Positions 36,561 to 45,721 of a stretch of DNA of 64,000 nucleotides are shown one piece after another. The notes beneath the pieces are model-generated. The model was not told where the DNA came from. It saw only the letters and a list, made by a program, of their open reading frames with translations, and did no database searches. The translations under genes were made by a program, and so were the position numbers. The stretch is from positions 1 through 64,000 of the forward strand of contig CANFPP010000006.1 in assembly GCA_947449005.1 (NCBI GenBank), read 5' to 3'. The DNA is from Holosporales bacterium. Lineage in GTDB: Bacteria > Pseudomonadota > Alphaproteobacteria > Paracaedibacterales > CANFPP01. The number at the start of each line of letters is the position of its first letter. Within the stretch, counting starts at the first letter, position 1.

Positions 36561-37823
36561 CTAAGAATTCATTGATTGGAAGAAATCAGCATTGCACTTA
36601 CTGTACTTCAACTTATCTTGCAGGAACTCCATCGCTTCCGTGGTTCCCATTGGGTTGAGGATACGACGCAGCACCCACATTTTAGAAAGCTCAGCTTTGT
36701 CAGTAACAAGTAACTCTTCTTTACGCGTTCCAGACTTATTAATATCAATTGCTGGGAAAACACGTTTGTCAGAAAGCTTGCGATCAAGCACGATTTCAGC
36801 GTTACCGGTTCCCTTAAATTCCTCAAAAATAACTTCGTCCATACGCGACCCTGTATCAACGAGTGCTGTGGCAATAATTGTCAGAGAACCACCCTCCTCA
36901 ATGTTTCTAGCGGCTCCAAAAAAGCGCTTTGGACGTTGCAGTGCGTTCGCATCCACACCACCCGTTAAAACCTTACCAGATGAAGGAACGACGGTGTTAT
37001 AAGCGCGCGCTAAACGAGTTATCGAATCAAGTAAAATAACGACGTGACGTTTTTGCTCAACAAGACGCTTCGCCTTTTCAATAACCATTTCAGCAACCTG
37101 AACGTGGCGACTTGCTGGCTCATCAAAAGTTGAACTTACAACCTCGCCCTTAACGGAACGAGCCATGTCCGTTACTTCTTCTGGTCTTTCATCAATCAAC
37201 AAGACGATCAAGTAAACTTCTGGATGATTGGCTGTCACTGAATGAGCAATGTTTTGAAGAAGAACCGTTTTTCCTGTGCGTGGTGGCGCAACAATCAACG
37301 CTCTTTGCCCCTTACCCATTGGAGAGACGAGATCAATAACGCGTTGGCTATGATCTTTACCTGTGTATTCCCCCTCCATCTCAAGCTTGAGACGTTGATC
37401 AGGGTACAATGGAGTTAAGTTATCAAAATTTATACGGTATTTAATATTCTCAGGATCTTCAAAGTTAATCGTATTAACCTTCAAAAGAGCAAAGTAGCGC
37501 TCACCATCTTTGGGGGAGCGAATCTGTCCCTCAACAGTGTCACCTGTTCTAAGACCAAAACGACGAACCTGACTTGGAGAGACGTAAATATCGTCTGGGC
37601 CAGGAAGATAATTGGACTCTGGGGATCTTAAAAAACCAAAACCATCCTGCAAAATTTCAACAACACCATCGCCAAATATAGCAATGTCCTTTTCTGCGAG
37701 CTTTTTTAAGATCGCAAACATTAAATCTTGTTTACGAAGAGAGCTTGCGCCTTCTATTTCATGTTGCTCAGCAAATGTTAGAAGGTCTGCGGGGGATTTG
37801 CGTTTTAACTCTTGCAAATGCAT
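36561..37823 (-). CDS. rho: Transcription termination factor Rho
   Basis: A 420-residue Rho, the normal length. The N-terminal domain and cold-shock-like RNA-binding region ([18 protein letters not shown] near residue 61) precede the ATPase domain with Walker A APPRTGKT (about 179-186) and the Q-loop/R-loop region [12 protein letters not shown]. Rho is a hexameric RNA helicase that releases transcripts. It is the leftmost of four minus-strand genes leading away from the proposed origin, the usual alphaproteobacterial placement next to hemE. Confidence 0.96.
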   Translation of the reverse strand: MHLQELKRKSPADLLTFAEQHEIEGASSLRKQDLMFAILKKLAEKDIAIFGDGVVEILQDGFGFLRSPESNYLPGPDDIYVSPSQVRRFGLRTGDTVEGQIRSPKDGERYFALLKVNTINFEDPENIKYRINFDNLTPLYPDQRLKLEMEGEYTGKDHSQRVIDLVSPMGKGQRALIVAPPRTGKTVLLQNIAHSVTANHPEVYLIVLLIDERPEEVTDMARSVKGEVVSSTFDEPASRHVQVAEMVIEKAKRLVEQKRHVVILLDSITRLARAYNTVVPSSGKVLTGGVDANALQRPKRFFGAARNIEEGGSLTIIATALVDTGSRMDEVIFEEFKGTGNAEIVLDRKLSDKRVFPAIDINKSGTRKEELLVTDKAELSKMWVLRRILNPMGTTEAMEFLQDKLKYSKCNADFFQSMNS

Positions 37824-37869
37824 AAATTAATCCTGACTTATGGGTTGATCTTTAAAGAGATGAAGGGTT

Positions 37870-38313
37870 TTAAAAAGGTTTAACAATAACACAAACAATA
37901 ATAACGATTAAAAGAAGAGTTGGTATTTCATTTATGATACGGAAAAACTTTGACGTTCTGTGATAATTTCCTCTGGCGAGCTGTAACCGACAATGATTCA
38001 AAAAATACTGAAAACCAATGAGACCAACGACGCACAAAAACTTTAAGTGAAATGACTTGCTTGATATCGTACCTGGAATAATAGCAAGAAGAATTCCAAA
38101 AACCAAGGATAAATGCATTGCTGGCTTCATAATAAATCGATAAAGCCGATACTCCATCTTTTCAAAAATTTCACTCATTGGAGAAACCTGCCCAGATTCA
38201 GTGTGATACACAAAAAGGCGCGGCAAATAAAATAGTCCTGCCATCCAGCAAATAACGGAAATAACGTGGAGGGCCTTAATCCAAAGGTAGTATGAGGAAA
38301 CTATTTCTATCAT
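37870..38313 (-). CDS. hemJ: HemJ, protoporphyrinogen IX oxidase
   Basis: A 147-residue four-helix membrane protein of the HemJ (UPF0093) family. The conserved histidine lies in KALHVISVICWMAGLFYLP, and RLFVYH and the FKLKFLCVVG-like segment (FHLKFLCVVGLIGFQYFL) match. It oxidises protoporphyrinogen IX in haem synthesis. Its ATG shares one base with the hemH stop (TAATG), showing translational coupling with the haem operon. Confidence 0.88.
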   Translation of the reverse strand: MIEIVSSYYLWIKALHVISVICWMAGLFYLPRLFVYHTESGQVSPMSEIFEKMEYRLYRFIMKPAMHLSLVFGILLAIIPGTISSKSFHLKFLCVVGLIGFQYFLNHCRLQLARGNYHRTSKFFRIINEIPTLLLIVIIVCVIVKPF

Positions 38314-39263
38314 TACTGAGCTATAGCCGATCTCACAAGCTTTGCCAAACCCTCAATAAATTGTTTGTGGCACCCCACCGCCGGAACCCGCCCAAAGTAA
38401 GAAACACCAAGATCTTCTGCCATCTGACGATACTCCATATCCAACTCCACCAAGGTCTCTGAGTGCTCCGAAACAAAAGACAAAGGAACCACAACAACAG
38501 GAACCCCATCGCGGGCAGCCACCTTTATTTCATCGCCAATGGTTGGTGTTAGCCACTTGGCGGGCCCGACACGACTCTGATAACAAATGCGGTAATCACA
38601 ATTTTTAAATGGAAAATTTTCTAAAATTCCAGCTGCAGTTTTTTCCACCTGCGACTGGTAGGGATCACCAGCATCAACTATCTTTTGAGGCAATCCATGT
38701 GCTGAAAACAAAACCCGAGGAGCCCCAAACTTTTGAGCCTCAACGTAAAAAGGTTCCATCAACCCCGCATATGCTTTTAAAAAGTCACCCTCAGTCGGAT
38801 AATCGTGTACATCAACAGTTTTAACAGTTAACCCCTGAAGAGTGGCCTGATTGCGCCACTCTGAAAACGAAGACCCGGTCGTTGTTGTGGAGAATTGAGG
38901 GTAAAGCGGCAACAAAACAATTTTATCCGGCGAATAATCAATCACATCACGAACAACATCAGCGATAAAGGGATGCCAATATCGCATCGCAACAAAAACT
39001 TTTTTGTCGCCCCCAAGCTCATTTTCCAAGGCCATCGCCTGAGCCAAGGTGTTCTCGTATATAGGAGATTTTCCGCCAATTTTACGATAAATCTCGATTG
39101 CTTTTTTCTCTCGAAAACCAGAAATCAGTTTTGCCAAACACCACCTTGGAACTTTGGGCCAGGAAATAATCGCCGGATCATTAAAAAGATTAAATAAAAA
39201 AGGCTTCACCGCACCGGGTGAGTCAGGCCCCCCGAGATTAAACAAGACGACCGCTGTTTTCAT
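38313..39263 (-). CDS. hemH: Ferrochelatase
   Basis: About 316 residues. MKTAVVLFNLGGPDS is the family N-terminus, LFSAHGLPQKIVDAGDPY holds the catalytic His and YRICYQSRVGPAKWLTP is the conserved core. VSEHSETLVELDMEY contains the second active-site His and Glu. A GTG at 39272 would add three residues, but the ATG at 39263 overlaps the hemE stop (ATGA). It inserts Fe2+ into protoporphyrin IX as the last haem step. Confidence 0.95.
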   Translation of the reverse strand: MKTAVVLFNLGGPDSPGAVKPFLFNLFNDPAIISWPKVPRWCLAKLISGFREKKAIEIYRKIGGKSPIYENTLAQAMALENELGGDKKVFVAMRYWHPFIADVVRDVIDYSPDKIVLLPLYPQFSTTTTGSSFSEWRNQATLQGLTVKTVDVHDYPTEGDFLKAYAGLMEPFYVEAQKFGAPRVLFSAHGLPQKIVDAGDPYQSQVEKTAAGILENFPFKNCDYRICYQSRVGPAKWLTPTIGDEIKVAARDGVPVVVVPLSFVSEHSETLVELDMEYRQMAEDLGVSYFGRVPAVGCHKQFIEGLAKLVRSAIAQ

Positions 39264-40291
39264 TTGTGGCACCTCACTCGCTCAACAAGATCATAAACAT
39301 GCTCAAGAGGTGTTTGTGGTAGGATACCGTGGCCCAAATTAAAAACAAACACACCCCCCGAAAGCTCAACCAAGATTTCATCAATCGCTTGATGCATCTT
39401 CGCCCCCCCCTCAATCAACAAAAGTGGATCAAGATTTCCCTGTACCGGGGCCAATGTTTGCAGGTTCTCTGCTGCCCACTTAGGAGAAACGTGCTGATCC
39501 ACCCCAAAACAAACGCCAGAAAAATTCTTTATTATTTCGGGATAAATCTCTGAAACACCCTTGCCATAGTAGATAATTGGAATGTTCGGAAATTCGAGCC
39601 TTATGCGAGAAATGATGTTTCTTGCTGGCTGTATAACGTATTTCCCCCTAAGTTGAACCGGAACAGCGCTCGCCCAAGAATCAAAAATCTGAACAACATC
39701 CACGCCCGCATTAATTTGACCAACAAGCGAGGTCACAACAGCGTCCTCTAAAAGGCTCATCAAGGGATCAAGATCAGCTGCTTTGGCAAGATCAATAACC
39801 TTGCTAAAGTCTTTCGATTTTCCAAGCTCAACCATATAGGTTGCGATTGTCCAGGGAGAGCCCGCAAAGCCAATAAGTGTTGTTTTATTTGAAAGCTGGC
39901 TCTTAATTTGTTTGATTGCCTGAAATACAGGTTGAGATTTTTCTAACAGATCCACCCTATAGGCATCTTTGATAAAACCCAAAAGATCTATCGGGGATAG
40001 TTTGGGTCCTTCGCCCTTTTCAAAACTTACATCTTGTCCCAATAGGTGGGGAATGAGTAAAATATCACTAAACAGAATTGCTGCATCAAAACCAAATCTT
40101 TGAATAGGCTGAAGGGTTGCCTCTGTCACCCAATTGGGTGTTAAGCATAAGTCTATAAACGATGATGAGGTTTTTCGGATCTTTCGGTATTCAGGTAAGT
40201 ACCTGCCAGCTTGACGCATTAGCCAAATAGGAGGGGGGCATTCTTGAGTGCCCATTAAAGCTCTGTAAACTGGTTTCATGCTTTGTATCAT
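39260..40291 (-). CDS. hemE: Uroporphyrinogen decarboxylase
   Basis: A 343-residue HemE. PPIWLMRQAGRYLPEYR is the signature active-site loop, GFAGSPWTIATYMVE and IIYYGKGV follow in normal order, and GHGILPQTPLEH closes the family pattern. The first ATG is at 40291; a second at 40279 (MKPVYRAL) is an equally plausible start. It decarboxylates uroporphyrinogen III to coproporphyrinogen III. Being the first gene left of the DnaA-box region, it matches the hemE-origin linkage known in Caulobacter and relatives. Confidence 0.95.
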   Translation of the reverse strand: MIQSMKPVYRALMGTQECPPPIWLMRQAGRYLPEYRKIRKTSSSFIDLCLTPNWVTEATLQPIQRFGFDAAILFSDILLIPHLLGQDVSFEKGEGPKLSPIDLLGFIKDAYRVDLLEKSQPVFQAIKQIKSQLSNKTTLIGFAGSPWTIATYMVELGKSKDFSKVIDLAKAADLDPLMSLLEDAVVTSLVGQINAGVDVVQIFDSWASAVPVQLRGKYVIQPARNIISRIRLEFPNIPIIYYGKGVSEIYPEIIKNFSGVCFGVDQHVSPKWAAENLQTLAPVQGNLDPLLLIEGGAKMHQAIDEILVELSGGVFVFNLGHGILPQTPLEHVYDLVERVRCHK

Positions 40292-40515
40292 AATAATCTT
40301 ATTTATATGTATTAAGGTAGTATTGATAGTAGATACTTGTGAAAAATGGGGATAAAAAAGACTACAAACTTATTCACAAGTTGGGTGCCTTATTTTTCTT
40401 TTCTTGTGGAAAATCAGGATTTCTGTCTTTTTTTCAAATGATTATCTTGTTGAACACTCTGTTGATAACCTGTGGAGTTGTGGGGTTGTTAACAGGTGTT
40501 CACAACTTTTTTTTC

Positions 40516-40524
40516 TGTGGATAA
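40516..40524 (-). promoter_or_regulatory. Perfect DnaA box
   Basis: TGTGGATAA is the exact reverse complement of the consensus TTATCCACA. It lies 4 bp from the CtrA-type box, the closest pairing in the region. Confidence 0.85.
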
Positions 40525-40528
40525 ATAG

Positions 40529-40543
40529 TTAAGATTTGGTTAA
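40529..40543. promoter_or_regulatory. CtrA-type box TTAA-N7-TTAA in the origin
   Basis: TTAAGATTTGGTTAA is an exact TTAA-N7-TTAA match, the binding motif of the response regulator CtrA that silences the Caulobacter origin. It starts 5 bp after a perfect DnaA box, so both proteins could compete here. The motif is short and AT-rich, so chance is possible, but the position is telling. Confidence 0.65.
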
Positions 40544-40634
40544 TTTTCCCACAGTTTTTGGGTGAAGATCTTTCTCCCTCTTTTTTGAGATAGGCTTAAG
40601 TGTGAATATCCACAGAGATATCCACACTATATTA

Positions 40635-42011
40635 TCATGTGGCTAAATATACCTCTATTCTTCCTTTGAGGTTTTGAAGGTCTGGTAGTTGAGTTCGTTC
40701 CATTGACGATTCCGCACCCCTTTTTTTACTTACAAGCTCTTTTAGTTGTTGTTCTGGTGTGCCCATGCCAAGTGATTTTGATACGACAGCAGAAGCTTCT
40801 CTTCCTTCCACAAGGGCTGTTGAGGTGGTGGTTTTTAATTCATCCAAAATAGCTTTTGCGTGCGTTCCATATGCAATTTCTTTAGCGCTTACTGCGTAAC
40901 TTCTGATAAATTCTATCAGCATATTGATGTACTTTACGCCATCTTTAAATGATTGAAAATCAGGCGCTTCAGGGCTTATCCAGCGACTATCTATGAAATT
41001 CGCAATAGCGATATCCCCTATAAACATTTGAGACAGTGCAATAATTTGTTGGCTGTGATCAGAGGGTGGGAGAGTCTTTAGGTTCTCAACCATACTCAGA
41101 AAATCACCAATCATTAGAAATTTTGATTTTAACTTGTGACCCATTATGTTGTTTAGGGTTTGTTCAACTTGGAAAAATATTGCGTGAATGTCTGTGATAT
41201 CAACCCTCTCTAGACTTACTTTTGCGTCTTGGCTACTGTCATTCGGTAAAACAAGATCAGTCAGAGTTAGTACTTTTGGTCCCCCTAGTTCGTGGGCAAC
41301 AGGAATTCTTTCTCTAATATATGTTTCGTGATGTTCAACCGTTTGATTTAAAGCACCCAAAATAATAGGTATGTCTGTGCTTAGGGAGTCTCTTAATCCA
41401 ATAGCTTTTCCTCTTAATTTTTTAATCAGAGGGGGGAAAAGTTTTACAACATCAACTATAAATGAGTTGGGAGCGTCTAATTTTTTGATGGCTCTTGAAA
41501 GCATACTCAGATCATCTTCTATTTTTCCTGTTGCGAAATCATTTAATCCATCACGTAAGTGAATAAGGTCTTTATAGGCCCACAGAACGTTTGTGTCACA
41601 ACGTTGTTCATGCACAGATCTGATGTCTTGAAATCCTATGCTTCCAAACTCCAATGCATCTGCAGCTAATGGTATTGCCATGCTTTTATTGTAAGTCTCA
41701 GAGTTGTTACCTAAGTCTGGTGTTGCGACAGCAATTTCAAGTCCTTTGATTCCGCTCGTCATGAGTCGAGAAAAATCATAACCACGCCCCTCTGGGTTTC
41801 TAATTTTTCCAACATAATTAGAGTCTAGTGTCTCTGATGGTATGACGGCTTTTCCAGAGGGCTTGGCACTAGGAATTGTTACTGGAAATACTGTGGCCGC
41901 GCTTTCTTCTTCTTTGTACACCTCAATAGCTGACGAAGTAGCTGTGTGCGCTACTTGTGTTAGGCAAGGTGTAGACAGTAGGATTGTGAATAATTTTGCA
42001 TATTTTTTCAT
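40635..42011 (-). CDS. Exported protein of unknown function
   Basis: I do not recognise this 458-residue protein. It begins with a signal peptide (MKKYAKLFTILLSTPCLTQV then AHTATSS). The mature part has no membrane helix, is largely helical in character and contains a long segment LVLPNDSSQDAKVSLERVD within a charged middle region. It follows the 508-residue unknown gene by 7 bp and ends at the edge of the origin region, so the pair is probably one operon. It could be a secreted or periplasmic protein specific to this lineage. Confidence 0.6.
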   Translation of the reverse strand: MKKYAKLFTILLSTPCLTQVAHTATSSAIEVYKEEESAATVFPVTIPSAKPSGKAVIPSETLDSNYVGKIRNPEGRGYDFSRLMTSGIKGLEIAVATPDLGNNSETYNKSMAIPLAADALEFGSIGFQDIRSVHEQRCDTNVLWAYKDLIHLRDGLNDFATGKIEDDLSMLSRAIKKLDAPNSFIVDVVKLFPPLIKKLRGKAIGLRDSLSTDIPIILGALNQTVEHHETYIRERIPVAHELGGPKVLTLTDLVLPNDSSQDAKVSLERVDITDIHAIFFQVEQTLNNIMGHKLKSKFLMIGDFLSMVENLKTLPPSDHSQQIIALSQMFIGDIAIANFIDSRWISPEAPDFQSFKDGVKYINMLIEFIRSYAVSAKEIAYGTHAKAILDELKTTTSTALVEGREASAVVSKSLGMGTPEQQLKELVSKKRGAESSMERTQLPDLQNLKGRIEVYLAT

Positions 42012-42018
42012 TTTCTAA

Positions 42019-43545
42019 TTACCTTTGAAAGCCACTTAAGTTTCTATTTAATAGCGCACTAATCTCGTTTAATATTGTTTCAGGAACAGCCATATCTTCA
42101 TCAAGTTCAGTTATGTGATTGTATAGTTCCCCAAGGGTAAATGGGCTGCTTCGGTTTATTGCAAAAATCTTTAGCTCATTCATTTGAGATGGTGTTGGAC
42201 ACCAGTAATAAAAACGCTTCTCTTGACCATTATGTTGAACGCGAGCAACAAGAGAATATGTCTCTTCTCCATCCTCATTTTCAATTTTTCTTTTGGGTGA
42301 TATGATTAGCTGCCCATCGTTTGGTCTTTTTTCAGTTGGTTTAACTTGTGAAACTGAAGAGCGTAAAGCGCTTCCTAGCTGCTTAAAATCAGTAAGTTCG
42401 GTTACGGAGGTTGTGTCATTAGATGGCTGTTCAATATTCCACACAACTCTTAAATCTTCTGTTGTTTTGTCCAAATATTGAACATGAATATTTGTTTCTC
42501 CAGAGCTTCCAGCAGCGGTTGCCGACATATATTGAGGGCGAAGAACGGGATCTCTGTTATCTTCTGGTTGCATAATCACAAAATAATGATTTGGAGAAAT
42601 TTGTGCTGTAATGGAAAGCATATCTTTGGGTTTTTTCATGGGAACTTTGTGAGACCCTAAAACGACTATACCTTTCGGATACCTGGCCTCGTCTAGGCTA
42701 GCATGTAGGCTGTGTCCTTGAGTGCCGGTTGTTCCAAAAATGTGTTGGGGTTTTTCTGATCCTTCGAATCTCAAGCGATCAATAACAATATCTCTTAGGT
42801 TTTCTGGAAAAACAGGAATGCTCGCGCTACTTTGAGCCACAGTTTCAGTTGGTAATAATTGATCCGCATAACCATTAATTTTCACACGAACGTCTGCTCC
42901 AGCAGCTCCTAGATACCAAGCTGAATCGTTTATTAAGCTACGATCATGGCCTGCTAATATTAGCAAAGCAGATATTTGAAGGTGTTGTTTAATTTTATTA
43001 TCTGTTGTTTTTCTGTAAACAGCTTCAAGATCTTTAATTCTTGCTGTAAGTGCAGCGTACTCCATTGAACGGCCACCATTTAACAGCTCACGTGCTATGA
43101 TTATTGTTTCTTCTGCTGTAATTGGACGATTTTGAAAACCTAAATCTCCCCTGATAATACCAAGCATTCCCGTCATTTCTGCATCAGCGATGTTTTTATA
43201 ATTGGGATTTCCGTCGTTCAAGATTCCACGACTTGAAGTCCCCATGGTTTCGAAAATATTGAAGGCGCTTATGTTCTCATCTCTTGATGTGTAGATTTTG
43301 TGTTGGCTGTTCCAGCTTTTATAAGACGAGCATGGATCAGAAAAGAAACTCATGGGCTGGTTTGGATTTTGAGCAAATGGCCTCGTTACGCGGGTCGCAA
43401 AGCTATCACTACCTTGGCTTGCTGTTGGTCTTTTGAGCATTGAATTGAAATCAGACGTTATACCATCTTCAGAATACCTATGACTATAAGCAGGATCTAA
43501 AAGAAAAAATATTAAAGCCAAAAAACAATATAGTACTTTGGTCAT
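42019..43545 (-). CDS. Exported protein of unknown function
   Basis: I do not recognise this 508-residue protein. The N-terminus is a signal peptide (MTKVLYCFLALIFFLLDPAYS then HRYS). The C-terminal region EETYSLVARVQHNGQEKRFYY has a beta-rich look, and a helical stretch follows (MNELKIFAINRS). No catalytic motif is evident. The gene starts behind an AGGAGA Shine-Dalgarno and is followed after 7 bp by the other exported unknown. Both may be virulence or envelope factors, but this is a guess. Confidence 0.6.
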   Translation of the reverse strand: MTKVLYCFLALIFFLLDPAYSHRYSEDGITSDFNSMLKRPTASQGSDSFATRVTRPFAQNPNQPMSFFSDPCSSYKSWNSQHKIYTSRDENISAFNIFETMGTSSRGILNDGNPNYKNIADAEMTGMLGIIRGDLGFQNRPITAEETIIIARELLNGGRSMEYAALTARIKDLEAVYRKTTDNKIKQHLQISALLILAGHDRSLINDSAWYLGAAGADVRVKINGYADQLLPTETVAQSSASIPVFPENLRDIVIDRLRFEGSEKPQHIFGTTGTQGHSLHASLDEARYPKGIVVLGSHKVPMKKPKDMLSITAQISPNHYFVIMQPEDNRDPVLRPQYMSATAAGSSGETNIHVQYLDKTTEDLRVVWNIEQPSNDTTSVTELTDFKQLGSALRSSVSQVKPTEKRPNDGQLIISPKRKIENEDGEETYSLVARVQHNGQEKRFYYWCPTPSQMNELKIFAINRSSPFTLGELYNHITELDEDMAVPETILNEISALLNRNLSGFQR

Positions 43546-43691
43546 AGGAGAACCATTATTAAAATAAAAAACTAATTACCTAATAATACAAATAAAAAAC
43601 TTATAAAAGGTTAATTTATAAAAGTGACCTTTCAACAGTCTTGTAAAAGCGGTATATGTGGGATCTCATGAAAACGAAGAAAGTTTAAGTT

Positions 43692-44390
43692 ATGCGTGAA
43701 GTTATTTTAGACACCGAAACCACAGGTTTAAGCCCTGCGTCTGGTCATCGGGTTGTTGAAATTGGGTGTGTTGAGCTTTTTAATCGCCTTCCAACGGGAC
43801 GAACTTATCAAACTTATATAAATCCAGAAAGAAGCGTTCCTTCAGAATCAACGGCAATCACGGGACTTACAGAAGCATTTTTAAGGCCTCATCCTGTTTT
43901 TAGTCAAATCGCTGGTGATTTTTTAGAGTTTATACAAACAGATCCTCTAGTAATTCATAATGCTAGTTTTGATGTGGGGTTTTTGAACTCAGAACTTGGT
44001 CGCCTGAGTCTTCCTCTGATTGAAATGACTCGCTGTATTGATACTTTAAAGATTGCTCGCAATAAGTTTCCTGGGTCTCCTGCAAGTCTTGATGCCTTGT
44101 GTAAGCGTTTTGGAGTTGATCTTGGTAAGCGTGATAAGCATGGTGCTTTGCTAGACTCGGAGCTTTTGGCTCAGGTTTATCTTGAGCTTATCGGGGGAAG
44201 GCAACGGTCTATAGAGATAAGTGTTGCTACTCTTGAGGGAGAGTTTGGGAAGTTGGAGATGGGAGAGGTTTCCATTAAGGAAACGCTCCCTCCGCGTCCA
44301 CATCAGATCTCTCATCAAGAAGATGAGGATCATCAAAAGCTTGTGAACGCTCTTAAAAATCCCCTGTGGTCTAAGTTTTTAAAGAATTAA
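43692..44390 (+). CDS. dnaQ: DNA polymerase III epsilon subunit (proofreading exonuclease)
   Basis: A 232-residue DnaQ. Exo I is LDTETTGLSP (DxE), Exo II is HNASFDVGFLNSEL, and Exo III is KHGALLDSELL (Hx4D), so the DEDDh site is complete. It proofreads for the replicative polymerase. It lies right of the origin as in other alphaproteobacteria, though coaE and aroE that often precede it are missing. Its stop overlaps the end of the convergent secB remnant by 4 bp. Confidence 0.93.
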   Translation: MREVILDTETTGLSPASGHRVVEIGCVELFNRLPTGRTYQTYINPERSVPSESTAITGLTEAFLRPHPVFSQIAGDFLEFIQTDPLVIHNASFDVGFLNSELGRLSLPLIEMTRCIDTLKIARNKFPGSPASLDALCKRFGVDLGKRDKHGALLDSELLAQVYLELIGGRQRSIEISVATLEGEFGKLEMGEVSIKETLPPRPHQISHQEDEDHQKLVNALKNPLWSKFLKN

Positions 44391-44851
44391 GCAGATTCTT
44401 CTCCAGCAAGCTGGTCTCTGTAAAGGTGTGAAAAATCAACAGGTGATAGTAATAGGGGGGGGAAACCTCCATCACTGATTGTGTCCGCGACAATTTTTCG
44501 TGCAAAAGGAAAGAGTATATGGGGAATTCCAACCATGACGATCGGACGTATCTCTTATGGTTCTTGTGCAGCTTGACTGCTTAGGGCAACAATAGCTCCA
44601 TAGCTTAGTTCTAGTAAAAATAATTGCTTATCGTTGCGTTTGGCATCAACCCTAATCTCTAACAACACTTCAAATGAAGAGCTTCCAAGATCCTGAGCTT
44701 TTGCTTGAATATCTACAGAAATACTAGGTTGTGCTTCAACTGTTTCACCAAAACTTTCCAGGGGATTGGGATTTTCAAATGAAAGATCTTTAATGTATTG
44801 AACGTGTATCAGAAAAGGTGGTGGTGTTTCCTGGATGTCAGCTTGGCTCAT
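44387..44851 (-). pseudogene. secB: secB interrupted by an in-frame stop codon
   Basis: The first 98 codons read as a SecB export chaperone (HVQYIKDLSFENPN, SSSFEVLLEIRVDAK, LELSYGAIVALS). A TAA at 44555-44557 stops it. The same frame continues beyond the stop with VGIPHILFPFARKIVADTI and DGGFPPLLLSPVDFSHLYRD, the conserved SecB C-terminal half, to a natural TAA at 44387-44389. The total of 155 codons matches full-length SecB, and there is no frame shift. A good Shine-Dalgarno (AGGAGA) precedes the start. Either secB is recently inactivated, or the stop is a sequencing error or is read through. Confidence 0.85.
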
Positions 44852-44899
44852 AGTTTTCTCCTAAAAAGTGGTAAATTTTAACTCTAACGTAACACATTC

Positions 44900-44929
44900 C
44901 TCTTAAAATGAAGATGTTGATTTTAAGAG
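44900..44929. promoter_or_regulatory. Inverted repeat between divergent secB and timA
   Basis: CTCTTAAAAT and ATTTTAAGAG are perfect 10-bp inverted arms with a 10-base spacer, placed about 50 bp upstream of secB and about 140 bp upstream of timA. It may be an operator or a hairpin. A TATAAT at 44979-44984 that could serve timA lies nearby, without a clear -35. Confidence 0.4.
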
Positions 44930-45067
44930 AGGTGTAGCAATTTGTAACTAATCTCGTCTAGATTAGAAAGATGTAGTATATAATACATTATATCCGATTC
45001 ATTGTGACTTACCAGGTTTGGTTCAGGTGAGTTGGGTGTAAAACCAATGAGAGTGAATGAGTAGATT

Positions 45068-45718
45068 ATGGAAATTTTGATTTTTGCAGCTTTAGCAGCT
45101 TACTTATTTTTTAGGTTGTGGAGTGTTCTTGGAACTCAAAACGAAAAAGGAGATTTTTTAAATCGCTCTACTCCTATTAAAGGGGAGGTTGGTGACAATG
45201 TTATTTTGCTGCCACAAAAACAACCCAAGAAATCACCTTTTCCTGAATTACATCAACTGTCATCTGAAGTGCAGCAAGAGCTAAAAAAACTTAGTGATCT
45301 TGATTCTTCGTTTAACCTAACATCTTTTCTAAAAGGTGCACGCGCAGCTTTTGGAATGACTATTGAAGCATTTTCTGATGGTGACTTAATAAGCCTACAG
45401 AAACTCTTAGCTCCTCATGTTTATAATCAGTTTTACTCCGTGATTGAGAGTCGGTCTGCTAAAAAATTAACTGTGAAAACTGAGATCAAGGACATCACAA
45501 TCTCTGATCTGACAAAAATAGAAATTAAAGAGGGAGAAGCCTTTATTAGTCTTCGGTTTGTTAGTAATCAAATAGTGACAACCCTTAATGAAGAAGGGCA
45601 AATTATAGATAATCCATCAAAACTTGCTGTTCTAATGACAGATTTGTGGACTTTCAGGCGTGAAATTTCTGCCACAACACCCAATTGGCAGCTTACTGAA
45701 ACGCGTTCAGAGAAATAA
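45068..45718 (+). CDS. timA: TimA/Tim44-domain inner membrane protein
   Basis: A 216-residue protein with one N-terminal membrane helix (MEILIFAALAAYLFFRLWSV) and a Tim44-like C-terminal domain (FLKGARAAFGMTIEAFSDGD, then FISLRFVSNQIVTTLNEEGQ-like text and TDLWTFRRE). It is the bacterial relative of mitochondrial Tim44, conserved in alphaproteobacteria next to secB, mltA and smr. It probably helps a protein-quality or translocation step at the inner membrane. It begins the timA-mltA-smr run, with mltA three bases after its stop. Confidence 0.85.
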   Translation: MEILIFAALAAYLFFRLWSVLGTQNEKGDFLNRSTPIKGEVGDNVILLPQKQPKKSPFPELHQLSSEVQQELKKLSDLDSSFNLTSFLKGARAAFGMTIEAFSDGDLISLQKLLAPHVYNQFYSVIESRSAKKLTVKTEIKDITISDLTKIEIKEGEAFISLRFVSNQIVTTLNEEGQIIDNPSKLAVLMTDLWTFRREISATTPNWQLTETRSEK

Positions 45719-45721
45719 TAT

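Larger units (their letters stand above)
40292..40634. other. Probable chromosomal replication origin (oriC)
   Basis: This 343-bp gene-free region has six DnaA-box-like 9-mers. They are TGTGAAAAA (40338-40346), TTATTCACA (40370-40378), TGTGGAAAA (40405-40413), the perfect TGTGGATAA (40516-40524), and ATATCCACA twice in tandem (40606-40614 and 40618-40626). AT-rich tracts that could unwind lie between them (for example 40387-40404 and 40507-40515). A CtrA-type box sits beside the perfect DnaA box. Genes to the left run away from it (rho-hemJ-hemH-hemE), and dnaQ and the timA-mltA-smr run lead away to the right. hemE-linked origins are established in alphaproteobacteria. Confidence 0.85.

Noticed and set aside
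36592-37002. 136-codon plus-strand open frame inside rho
   Set aside because: Shadow of the rho reading frame; no independent features.
40339-40524. 61-codon open frame across the origin region
   Set aside because: It has no Shine-Dalgarno or domain signal and its sequence is explained by DnaA boxes and AT-rich tracts.
44387-44557. Frame shift in a C-tract of secB
   Set aside because: The run of eight C bases (minus strand) keeps the frame intact; only the TAA at 44555-44557 interrupts the gene.
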